A stretch of 64,000 nt of DNA from Maribellus sp. CM-23 (GTDB taxonomy: Bacteria; Bacteroidota; Bacteroidia; Bacteroidales; Prolixibacteraceae), in assembly GCF_021354595.1 (NCBI RefSeq), contig NZ_JADWYJ010000004.1:601377-665376 (forward strand), written 5' to 3'. A model generated the notes under the pieces. It was not told the origin of the DNA. It saw nothing but the letters and a program-made list of their open reading frames with translations, and did no database searches. Below, one piece after another: positions 45,241 through 54,253 of this stretch. Position 1 is the stretch's first letter; each line of letters starts with the position of its first letter. The translations under genes and the position numbers were made by a program.

Positions 45241-47958
45241 ATGCATAAAAAACAAATAAGAGCTATTGTTATCTTGATTGTACTATATTTTTCATTATCT
45301 ATTTTGTCAAACGCTCAAACAATTGGTCAAGAGGCTTCTGATGATAAAATTTATAAAACGGTTGCTTTTGATGGAAATGAACTGAAGATTGACCAGGCAG
45401 CTTTCCTGTCTCAGCATGATATTGTTTATCGGTCGCCAACTACCGAAGGGTACAATGGTTTTCCCATTGGTAATGGCGATTTGGGCGCTATGAGCTGGAC
45501 TCCGGTTGATAGGATTCATTTTCAGATTAATAAATCCAACACCTGGGACGATGCGCCTGACGGGATGTTCAGTCCGTGGGAAGACCGGAATAATCCCGAA
45601 AAATCGGAGATGTTTACTTCTTTAAGAAGTTGCGGACAATTAACTATTGAACCCGGATTACCTGCATTCGACTGGATGTATCTTGAAGATTTTGAAGGGC
45701 GGCTTTCTTTGTCGGATGCACAGGCATCGTGGAAAGCAGAAGGTCCGTTGGGCAAAATCGAATGCCGTTCGTTTGTTACCGGAGGTGATATTCCCGTTAT
45801 GGTGGTTCATTACGAAGATGAGCTGGCCGAAGCAGTTGAACGGCGGGTAAAATTGGCACGTTGGGGAAGCCGGGTGTTTGAACACTGGTATCAGTTTTTT
45901 AGGCGCGATTTTCATTTGGGAAATGAAGGAACTGAAGTTGGAAACGAAAGCGACGAAGTTTGGATAATACAACCAACCCGCAGCCTGAAGTTTGCCATGG
46001 CAGCAAAACTAGTGGGGACTGATGTTACAGCGCAAAGATTTAACAACCGCGAAGCCGGTTATGTACTGAATCCTGGGAAGAGTTGTTCTTTTGATGTATT
46101 TATTTCGGTGGTGACCAGCGAAGAGGCTGACGACCCGCTGGCAAAAGCTCGCGAGAATGTCCGGGCGGCAGCAGCAGCCAGCGTAGAGAAAGTATATGCA
46201 GCACACAACGAAAGGTGGGCTGATTTTTGGTCGAAAAGCTTTATCGACATTCCTGACGATTACATTGAAAATCTTTGGTACATGAACCTATACCAGGTTG
46301 GTTCTTCGGCCCGGGGAGATTATCCTCCGCATTTTATAAACAGTATTTGGTCGTGGAACCGCGACGTACGCCCCTGGAACCATTACTACCAGTGGAACCA
46401 GCAAATTTACACCTGGCCTTTGCACGCTTCGGGACACCCCGAGCTGATGATGCCCTACGCAAAATGGAAGCGTGAAGGGCTAGAAAAGGCAATGGAAACC
46501 GCCAAACTGGCACATGGCGTTGATGGGGCTTTTTATAGCGATGTCTCCGACCGGCACGGAAACCAGGGCGTAGGAGAAGGAGCAAGTGAAGTAAGCAACA
46601 GTTTTGGTTCATCGGGCTTAATGGCAATGGATCTTTGGAGACACTATCAGTACACTCTCGACGATGAATATTTGAAAGAATATGCATACCCGGTAATGCG
46701 GGAAGTGGTGCGTTTATATACCAATATCCTTCAGAAAGAAGATGATGGAATGTATCATATCCCGAAAGCATTGCCGTTTGAGTCTCCCAAAGATCGTTTA
46801 AGTAAAAATACAACCAACGACCTGGCTTCCATCCGAAATCTGTTTCCTGCATTTGTGGAGGCGTCCAAAAAACTAAAACAGGACAAGCAATTACGTATAA
46901 AGGCTCAGGAAATGGTTGATAATCTTGCCCCTTTTGTATTAACTACCATTCCTAAAGAAGCTAAACCCTGGGGACCTGTAAGTGTTGGCGATACAATAAT
47001 TGCCTATGGTACACGGTTGAGAACCGGAGAACCCGGAGAACCGTGGGTAACCCGCCCGTATTGGTTACCCAATGCCCCGATAGAAATGCCTTGTAGTTTC
47101 CACCCGATAAATGCGCAGCTATCGCCGGTATTTCCGGCCAACCTTGTAACATTGGATGATAAAGGAACAACACTTTTTAATGCCTGCCGGAACATGGCTT
47201 TAAGTTTCGATCCACTGCCAAATAATGGGCACTCGCTTATTCCAATTAGTTATGCGCGTTTGGGGATGAGTGAATTTTTACCCGAACTTCTAGAGCGTTG
47301 GGTCGATGAATTCCAACTTTTTTCACAGGGGCATTTTTGTTACTTTAAACGTGATTTTATCGATTATGTGGAAAAAGGAATGCACGATGAATTGTACAGT
47401 TCTGCCGAACATACAATCAGAGGGCTGACCAATAATGTCAGGGTCATGTTTAGCGACCCGGAAGAAAAGGTTGGCCTGTTGCGACAACCCTTTGCACATA
47501 TGGCACTTGAACCTGGTTCGGTACTGGAAGCCACCATCAATGAGATGTTGTTACAAAGCCACGGTGGCAAAATCCGTGTTTTTCCAGCAGTTCCTGAAGA
47601 TTGGGCAAGTCGTTTTAAATTGCATGCTCGAGGTGGTTTCGAGGTGATTTCGGAGCGTGCCGGAGGAGAAGTCAAATACGTTGTTGTTAAAAGTTTAAAA
47701 GGTCAAAACTGCCGTGTTGTAAATCCGTGGGACGATGGTCTGGAAGTACGGGTAAGACAGGTTGGTTCAACTAAAAATCTGATAAAAAAACCGGATGTAA
47801 ACGAATTGACTTTTAAAACAGAGGTAGGAAAAACCTATATTGTTGAACGTGTAAATAATCCCGTCTCATCTTTTGATATTCAAATGATAAGTGGAATCAG
47901 AAACATGGATGCAAAGATAAAAGGACGTGCTCGCATTGGCATTCCGCGACAGTTTTAA
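45241..47958 (+). CDS. GH95-like (DUF5703-type) exported glycosidase candidate
   Basis: 905 residues, signal peptide ending near LSNAQTIG. N-terminal motif YNGFPIGNGDLGAMSWTPVD and FQINKSNTWDDAPDGMFSP resemble the start of GH95 and DUF5703 proteins of clan GH-L type fold. It has a beta-sandwich to about 330, helical linker, and an (alpha/alpha)6 barrel (about 345-760) with NSIWSWNRDVRPWNHYYQW, SYARLGMSEFLPELLERW and QSHGGKIRVFPAVPEDW (the same closing motif as in GH95, GH78 and GH65 relatives). I therefore read it as a second GH95-type enzyme, distant from the gene at 36743. Sugar specificity is unknown; alpha-L-fucose, alpha-L-galactose or beta-linked sugar are all possible. Lies 33 bp after GH92 and 24 bp before GH78. 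Confidence 0.75.
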   Translation: MHKKQIRAIVILIVLYFSLSILSNAQTIGQEASDDKIYKTVAFDGNELKIDQAAFLSQHDIVYRSPTTEGYNGFPIGNGDLGAMSWTPVDRIHFQINKSNTWDDAPDGMFSPWEDRNNPEKSEMFTSLRSCGQLTIEPGLPAFDWMYLEDFEGRLSLSDAQASWKAEGPLGKIECRSFVTGGDIPVMVVHYEDELAEAVERRVKLARWGSRVFEHWYQFFRRDFHLGNEGTEVGNESDEVWIIQPTRSLKFAMAAKLVGTDVTAQRFNNREAGYVLNPGKSCSFDVFISVVTSEEADDPLAKARENVRAAAAASVEKVYAAHNERWADFWSKSFIDIPDDYIENLWYMNLYQVGSSARGDYPPHFINSIWSWNRDVRPWNHYYQWNQQIYTWPLHASGHPELMMPYAKWKREGLEKAMETAKLAHGVDGAFYSDVSDRHGNQGVGEGASEVSNSFGSSGLMAMDLWRHYQYTLDDEYLKEYAYPVMREVVRLYTNILQKEDDGMYHIPKALPFESPKDRLSKNTTNDLASIRNLFPAFVEASKKLKQDKQLRIKAQEMVDNLAPFVLTTIPKEAKPWGPVSVGDTIIAYGTRLRTGEPGEPWVTRPYWLPNAPIEMPCSFHPINAQLSPVFPANLVTLDDKGTTLFNACRNMALSFDPLPNNGHSLIPISYARLGMSEFLPELLERWVDEFQLFSQGHFCYFKRDFIDYVEKGMHDELYSSAEHTIRGLTNNVRVMFSDPEEKVGLLRQPFAHMALEPGSVLEATINEMLLQSHGGKIRVFPAVPEDWASRFKLHARGGFEVISERAGGEVKYVVVKSLKGQNCRVVNPWDDGLEVRVRQVGSTKNLIKKPDVNELTFKTEVGKTYIVERVNNPVSSFDIQMISGIRNMDAKIKGRARIGIPRQF

Positions 47959-47982
47959 ATCGTTCACTAGAACACCTGAACT

Positions 47983-50900
47983 ATGATGATTAATAAGATA
48001 ATTCCAATTCTTTTGCTATTGCTGGCCGGAGCTTGCACCGATGATATTACAACCGAATTTAATGTTGCAAATCTAAAGTGTGAGTATATGCCGGAGGCTG
48101 TTGTTGAGAAACAAAATCCCCGTTTTAGCTGGGAATTGCAATCGGCTGAGAACGGGCAACGGCAGACTGCTTGGCAACTGATTTTGAGCGATGATGTCGA
48201 GAAAATTAATGCAGCAGATGGTTCTGTTTGGGACAGCGGAAAAACAAAGGGAGATGAAACTTTTGGAATCAGGCATCAGGGGGAAAAACTACAATCGTTT
48301 ACCAAATATTACTGGAAAGTAAGGGCATGGGACAAAGACGGAAAAGTTTCCAACTGGAGCGAACCAGCCAGCTTTATTACCGGTGCTTTTGATAAAACAT
48401 ACTGGCAGGCCAAATGGATTGGAGATAAGCCTGAGAAACCCCTCGAATACCCGCTGTTTTATAAACACATTGGTTACCTGAGTTCTTATACCGATAATGA
48501 AAACGAAGAAAAGTGGGTACAGATTGACCTCGGAAAAATCATTGGGTTTGATGAACTCCGGTTATATCCTTCTTTCAATAATAAAAAGGAGATTATAGAT
48601 TACTATTTCCCGCTTGCTTACCGGGTTGATATAGGTGATGACGGGAAAAACTGGAAGCAACTTGTATGGGAAAAAACGGCTTCCCATCCAAAAGGAAAAC
48701 CTGTACAACTTTCGGTTGAAAATGCCCGGGCACGATATGTACGTTTTACAGCTACCAAATTGCAGTGTTACGATTTTCGTATTCATGACTACGAAGACCA
48801 AGGAGATAAAACCAAAATGTATGCTTTTTCTCTTGCTGAACTAGAGGTAATCAGCGATGGAAAAATATTGTCGGTTGGATGCAAGGTAAGCTATAAAGAT
48901 GCACTGATAAAAATTGACCGAGAAGATGGATACGACTCAGAAATGCTTACTGATGGAATATTGGATACGCCCCTGCCTCCTGAAAGAAAACCCATTCCGC
49001 CGTCTCCTTTGCTGCGAAAAGAAATTGAATTAAAAGCACAGCCTGTACAGGCAATTGCCTGTGTCTCTGCATTGGGAGCCTATGATGTTTGGTTCAATGC
49101 ACAATCTCCTGATAACCGGATTCTGGCACCGGAATGGACCGATTACCACAAGCGGGTACAATACCAAGTTTTGGATGTAACGCACCTTTTACATGAAGGG
49201 AAAAATGTGATCGGTGCACAACTTGCCGACGGTTGGTATGCAGGTATGCTGGGACCAACACGCTGGAGTCCATATTTCCCCAAACGGGGCGCGTATGGGC
49301 TCGACCGCCGTTTCTTTTTCCAGATGAAGGTGAAGTATAAGAACGGGAAAGAAGAAACTTTTGTTAGCGATGGATCCTGGAAAATATATCCAGAAGGGCC
49401 AATTCGTAAGGCAGATATCTTTTTAGGGGAAACCTACGATGCCCGGAAAGAGTTGAAAGAATGGCAAACTCCCGGTTTTGATGATTCGGACTGGAATCCT
49501 GTGGCGGTAGACAATCAGGTCAATGTAAATTTGGTGGCGCAAACCAGCCAACCCATCAGAGTTATTCAAACCATACCAGCAAAATCTGTAACAAAATCCA
49601 AAACAGGGCATTATATTTTCGATGTGGGAGAAAATATTGCCGGTTGGTCTAATATTCAGCTTGAAGGAAAACCGGGAGGCGTAATTGTATTGAGGCACGG
49701 CGAAATTCTGGATGAAGAAGGAGAGTTATATACCGAAAACCTGAAGGCTGCAATCCAGACCGACTCGGTGATTTTCGGGCCGTCTGGGAAACTGGAATAC
49801 GAACCACGGTTTACCTATCATGGTTTCCGTTTTGTAGAAGTGTCCGGATTGCGGGAGACTCCTGATAAAACTATTCTGGAAGCAAAGGTGGTAGCGTCCG
49901 ACCTGCCACGAACCGGGCATTTTGCCTGTTCAAACCCGATGCTGAACCAGCTTTATAAAAACATTAACCGCTCGCACATGAGCAATATGCACGGGGTGCC
50001 AACTGATTGTCCTCAGCGCGATGAACGGTGTGGCTGGATGGGCGACGTTTATATTTTTGCCCAAACCTCGATGTTTAACCGCGATATGGCAGCATTTTAC
50101 AACAAGTGGATGCTCGATATTATGGATGCCCAGTCGGAGCGAGGTACATTCCCCGATATTGCCCCACATCCGTTTGCTTACGAGAAACACTTTACCAATG
50201 CTCCCGGTTGGGCCGACGCTGCCATTAAGCTGCCATATCTTATGTATCTGAATTATGGCGACAAAAATATTCTTGAAAAACATTTTGAAGCCTATTGCCG
50301 CTACATCGAAAACATCAGAAGAAATAATCCCGATTTGATATGGAGAAGCGGGCTTGGTCTGAATTATGGTGACTGGCTGAACGGAAATACCATCAGGGCT
50401 GAAGGTTTTCCTCGCACCGGGGCAGAAATCCCTTCCGAAGTATTTTCAACTATCATGTTCTATAACTCGGTGAATACCTTGTCGGAAATAGCCCGTGTGA
50501 TCGGGAAAGAGGAAGAAGCTGAAAATTATAGCCAGCTGGCAGCAAAAATAAAAGAAGCTTTTATAAAAGAATTTGTTGATGCAGAAGGAAGAATCGAAGG
50601 CGATGCACAGTCGTGTTATGCCATGGCTTTGTATCACGGGCTTTATACCGATGAGTTAGAGGAAATCTTTGAAAAAAGGATGCTGGATAAATTTATCCCT
50701 TATGGCGGACGGATGAACACGGGGTTTCATTCCACGCTTTGCCTGATGAAAGAACTGGTAAAACGCGGGTATTCCGAAAAAGCTTTTGAACTATTGGAAA
50801 GCAAAGAGTTCCCGTCGTGGGGCTACTCGATTGAGCAGGGCGCTACCTCGATGTGGGAGCGCTGGGACAGTTACGTGAAAGGACGCGGGTTGCAGGGCTC

Positions 50901-51303
50901 AAGCATGAATTCTTTTAATCATTATGCTTTCGGTGCAATCGGCGAATGGATGTATGCAAACATTCTTGGAATTCAACCGGATAGTGATTCTCCGGGATAT
51001 AAACATTTTCTGCTGAAACCAGTGCCTGCGGGAACATTGAAATGGGCCGAAGGAAGTTACCATTCTGTCAGTGGCGAAATCAGGGTAAAATGGAAACGGG
51101 ATGCAGACAGCTTTGAATATGAATTTACGGTTCCTGTAAATACAACAGCCAAAGTAATGATTCCGGCTAAAAGTATCGACCACGCTTGGGAAGACGGAAC
51201 AACGCTGAAAGAGAAATATGGCGCTGGCAATGTCAGTTTTGCAGACGGATATGCAATTGTTAAAGTTAAGTCCGGCAGTTACCGTTTTAGTTCTGACCTG
51301 TAA
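47983..51303 (+). CDS. GH78 alpha-L-rhamnosidase with inserted F5/8C-like domain
   Basis: 1106 residues, larger than the GH78 gene at 30111 (878). Lipobox Cys18 (LLLLAGACTDD). Ig-like domain (YMPEAVVEKQNPRFSWELQ, YYWKVRAWDKDGKVSNWSE). An F5/8C (discoidin-like) domain is inserted at about 150-290: KWVQIDLGKIIGFDELRLYP, PLAYRVDIGDDGKNWKQLVW, ENARARYVRFTATKLQ. Then Bac_rhamnosid_N (SALGAYDVWFNAQSPDNRIL), a further beta-domain (FDVGENIAGWSNIQL), and the six-helix barrel with the canonical signature DCPQRDERCGWMGDVY (Asp675, Glu681) and GATSMWERWDSY. The inserted carbohydrate-binding domain may help it hold a longer glycan. It should release alpha-L-rhamnose and differ in target from the shorter paralogue. 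Confidence 0.93.
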   Translation: MMINKIIPILLLLLAGACTDDITTEFNVANLKCEYMPEAVVEKQNPRFSWELQSAENGQRQTAWQLILSDDVEKINAADGSVWDSGKTKGDETFGIRHQGEKLQSFTKYYWKVRAWDKDGKVSNWSEPASFITGAFDKTYWQAKWIGDKPEKPLEYPLFYKHIGYLSSYTDNENEEKWVQIDLGKIIGFDELRLYPSFNNKKEIIDYYFPLAYRVDIGDDGKNWKQLVWEKTASHPKGKPVQLSVENARARYVRFTATKLQCYDFRIHDYEDQGDKTKMYAFSLAELEVISDGKILSVGCKVSYKDALIKIDREDGYDSEMLTDGILDTPLPPERKPIPPSPLLRKEIELKAQPVQAIACVSALGAYDVWFNAQSPDNRILAPEWTDYHKRVQYQVLDVTHLLHEGKNVIGAQLADGWYAGMLGPTRWSPYFPKRGAYGLDRRFFFQMKVKYKNGKEETFVSDGSWKIYPEGPIRKADIFLGETYDARKELKEWQTPGFDDSDWNPVAVDNQVNVNLVAQTSQPIRVIQTIPAKSVTKSKTGHYIFDVGENIAGWSNIQLEGKPGGVIVLRHGEILDEEGELYTENLKAAIQTDSVIFGPSGKLEYEPRFTYHGFRFVEVSGLRETPDKTILEAKVVASDLPRTGHFACSNPMLNQLYKNINRSHMSNMHGVPTDCPQRDERCGWMGDVYIFAQTSMFNRDMAAFYNKWMLDIMDAQSERGTFPDIAPHPFAYEKHFTNAPGWADAAIKLPYLMYLNYGDKNILEKHFEAYCRYIENIRRNNPDLIWRSGLGLNYGDWLNGNTIRAEGFPRTGAEIPSEVFSTIMFYNSVNTLSEIARVIGKEEEAENYSQLAAKIKEAFIKEFVDAEGRIEGDAQSCYAMALYHGLYTDELEEIFEKRMLDKFIPYGGRMNTGFHSTLCLMKELVKRGYSEKAFELLESKEFPSWGYSIEQGATSMWERWDSYVKGRGLQGSSMNSFNHYAFGAIGEWMYANILGIQPDSDSPGYKHFLLKPVPAGTLKWAEGSYHSVSGEIRVKWKRDADSFEYEFTVPVNTTAKVMIPAKSIDHAWEDGTTLKEKYGAGNVSFADGYAIVKVKSGSYRFSSDL

Positions 51304-51326
51304 AACCAATAATTAAAGATAAGCGA

Positions 51327-54245
51327 ATGAAAACGATAATAAGTATTGTGATAATGTGCTGTTCCGTATTGGGAGTTGAAGCACAGAATATTTCCCGTTC
51401 TTTTGAAATGAGGTATTTCACCAATGATTCGAAGGCCAATGGAGAAACCGATTTTCTGGGCGAAACCGAATGGATGACAACAGACCAGCGAATTGATTTT
51501 TTGAAAGAATACGCAAAAGTTGCTTCCAACTTTTTTGATAATCCTGGCCTGGATAAACAAATAGTAACCGATGCTGAAATCAACGATTTGTTGGATAAAA
51601 TTAAACCACAACCGTTAACTTCTGTTCGGAAAACCCTTCGGCTCGATAACTGGAAAGCTTATGGTTACCGGAAAGGACAGGATGTTGAAAAACAACGGAG
51701 TTTGCAGGAATGGAATAGCAGCAATGGTTCTTCGGTTAGCGATGGGGCACTGATGATAGAAAATTCAACAATAACGCGTGTTATCGATTCGCTTAGCTGG
51801 CGGTTTAATGTAGAAGCATCCATAAAAATCGAAAAAGGCAGTTCTTGCAGAATAGATTTTTTGGATAGAAATAATAAAGCCATTGTTTTTGGGCTGAATG
51901 GAAATAAGTTGATTTATGGTTCTGAAAACAAAATTCGGGAATTAGAAGACGCAAATAGCAATGAATGGGTAAAATTGAAAATTGAAGGAGACCTGACACA
52001 GAAGCGTTTTAACCTGTATGTGAACGACCAACGCATTCAATATTACATTCCGGTTATGGATACTTCTGTTGATGTTATCACGCAGTTTTCGATCGAATCG
52101 AAAGGGACTTCTTTTATCGATGATCTATTCATTTTCAATCATACTCCAACCGATCAGGTTAGGTATCCATATGTTTCGGAAGTTGTTTTGGATGAGAATT
52201 TTCAGGGAAAGCCCAATGTTGCTGATTGGTACAATTTTGATTTTGACGACAAACACTGGAAAACAGTAAAATTACCTTCAGTACACGGAGGATTACGCGA
52301 AAAAGAAGAAGCTTATTTCCTGAGAAAGAAGGTTGAAACGGGTGATTTTCAAAGGGCTGTTTTAAAACTCGAGACCCTCGATCCCGGTGGTGAAGTATGG
52401 GTAAACGGGCAGGTGGTTGGCGTGGTTGCAGACCGTCATCCTGTTGAGCTGGATATTACCAGGCAGTTGAAAAAGAACAGCGAAAATATTATTGCAGTGA
52501 AGGTAAATCCTTATAAAATGAATTACCCGATGGTGCACAGCCCAACCGACCATTATATTGGTTGGTTCCTGGGGCGCACAACGCTTGAACTTTCGCATCG
52601 CTGTAAAATAACTGATGTGTTGGTGCATACAAAAGAGATTGGAGGAAAAGCAACGCAGGTTCACCGGGTCAACATTCATTATCCTACCCGCGATTATTTC
52701 GAGGGCAGTGTTGAAATAAACTATTATCCATGGTTTCCTGAAGAAGGCGACAAGGTGGCAACGGTTTCCCGGAAGCTGAGCATACCGGCAAGAATTCAGA
52801 ATGAATATACGATTGAATGCGAAATTCCTTCGCCGAAACTCTGGAGTTTCGATAATCCTTCGTTGTATAAAGTTGAGGTTATTTTGAGGGATACGCTGGG
52901 GAATGCGGTTGACGATTTTGTGACTACCACCGGCATTCGTACCCTTGAGCAAAAAAACAGCGATTTTTATGTGAACAACAAACCCGAAATGCTAAACGGG
53001 GCGCAAATTATGGGCTTCCGTGCACCCATTGAAACAACTGCCAAATACAATCGCTGTGCACCATGGGAAACTGTGGCCGAAGAATTGTTGATGCTGAAAA
53101 AGATGGATGCTAACCTTTTGCGTTTGCATGTTCATGCTGAAAAAGATACCGTGGATGGCATCAACGATCCCCGTTTTGCAGAATTTGGCGACCAGATGGG
53201 AATCATGTTTATCTGGCAAACTGCTGCTTTTATTCGTGAAGGTGAAGCCTGGAATGTCGATTTCGATGGGTTTCCAAAATATATCAAACAGGTGTACAAT
53301 CATCCGAGCATTGTAATGTGGGAAGCATCGAACCACCCGAATAAATTCCATAATCACGATATTTCGGCTACCCATGGCTACGTGGAAAAGATTTACCATA
53401 CAATTTATTCTACTGACCAAAGCCGCATTATTTCGCCTACTTCAGCATGGAACCTGACGCATTACGGGAATACGGAGGGAACAATCGATCATAAAGGTAA
53501 CCCGATAACAGCCGTGCCAGAATATACTGCACATCGTGTAACCCGTGGTAATCAGGATGCCTATACCGGATACGGGAAAAAATGGACAGAATTACGCAAA
53601 GCACCCTACAAATGGGCTGCTTCGTGTTTGAAGGACAGCGCCCGGGCGTATTTTAATTTCGAGCACGAGGAGTCGGTGGGGCAGCCAAACTGGGAATTGT
53701 GTAAAGGGAAACCGTGGTATCTGCTGCAATCGTACGAGTATTACTACAATGCACAAAGTGTAGGGCGGCATTTAACCGCCGATGAATGGAGGGAAAGCCA
53801 GGCATGGCAGGCTTTTTCAGCATGGGAATCGATGAAAAAACAAATGCTGCTGGGCTACGATGGTTTTTCGTGGTGCTGTCTGCGCGGCGGTGCCAATATG
53901 GGAACCTACAAGAAACCTTTGATTGATAATCTGCGCCACCCGAAACTGGCCTATTATACCAACAAAATGGTATTCCAACGCACCTGGGCAGGAAGCGATA
54001 ATGTGGATGTGGTTTACGGGCCAAAAGATAAAATTTCGCCGGTAATCCATCATTTGGGAGGTGCCACAAAAGTTAATCTTTCTGTGCTCCTTAAAAACCG
54101 TGAGGATAAAACAATTGATAAGAGAATCTATAAAGATATTGAGTTGGAAGAAGGAAGAACCGTAAAAAAACTGGATTCATTCAGATTCAAAAATGTCCCT
54201 GAGGCAATTTATACAATTGAGTATGAAATGAATGAAATAAGATAA
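51327..54245 (+). CDS. GH2-like protein with altered acid/base motif
   Basis: 972 residues, signal peptide MKTIISIVIMCCSVLGVEAQ. It has an N-terminal extension (about 45-285, including a concanavalin-like fold with FNVEASIKIEKGSSCRIDFL), then GH2 sugar-binding sandwich (about 285-440: WKTVKLPSVHGGLREKE, GGEVWVNGQVVGVVAD), Ig-like domain, and TIM barrel (about 550-870). The expected acid/base motif reads VMWEASNHPN: the Asn is there but the following Glu is replaced by His670. Acidic residues in FNFEHEESVGQPNW (about 776-790) may include the nucleophile. So either Glu666 in the same motif takes over, or the protein uses another mechanism or has lost activity. Comparison with the intact GH2 gene of locus A at 15446 makes the change clear. 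It is 24 bp after GH78. Confidence 0.8.
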   Translation: MKTIISIVIMCCSVLGVEAQNISRSFEMRYFTNDSKANGETDFLGETEWMTTDQRIDFLKEYAKVASNFFDNPGLDKQIVTDAEINDLLDKIKPQPLTSVRKTLRLDNWKAYGYRKGQDVEKQRSLQEWNSSNGSSVSDGALMIENSTITRVIDSLSWRFNVEASIKIEKGSSCRIDFLDRNNKAIVFGLNGNKLIYGSENKIRELEDANSNEWVKLKIEGDLTQKRFNLYVNDQRIQYYIPVMDTSVDVITQFSIESKGTSFIDDLFIFNHTPTDQVRYPYVSEVVLDENFQGKPNVADWYNFDFDDKHWKTVKLPSVHGGLREKEEAYFLRKKVETGDFQRAVLKLETLDPGGEVWVNGQVVGVVADRHPVELDITRQLKKNSENIIAVKVNPYKMNYPMVHSPTDHYIGWFLGRTTLELSHRCKITDVLVHTKEIGGKATQVHRVNIHYPTRDYFEGSVEINYYPWFPEEGDKVATVSRKLSIPARIQNEYTIECEIPSPKLWSFDNPSLYKVEVILRDTLGNAVDDFVTTTGIRTLEQKNSDFYVNNKPEMLNGAQIMGFRAPIETTAKYNRCAPWETVAEELLMLKKMDANLLRLHVHAEKDTVDGINDPRFAEFGDQMGIMFIWQTAAFIREGEAWNVDFDGFPKYIKQVYNHPSIVMWEASNHPNKFHNHDISATHGYVEKIYHTIYSTDQSRIISPTSAWNLTHYGNTEGTIDHKGNPITAVPEYTAHRVTRGNQDAYTGYGKKWTELRKAPYKWAASCLKDSARAYFNFEHEESVGQPNWELCKGKPWYLLQSYEYYYNAQSVGRHLTADEWRESQAWQAFSAWESMKKQMLLGYDGFSWCCLRGGANMGTYKKPLIDNLRHPKLAYYTNKMVFQRTWAGSDNVDVVYGPKDKISPVIHHLGGATKVNLSVLLKNREDKTIDKRIYKDIELEEGRTVKKLDSFRFKNVPEAIYTIEYEMNEIR

Positions 54246-54253
54246 ATCGTATT

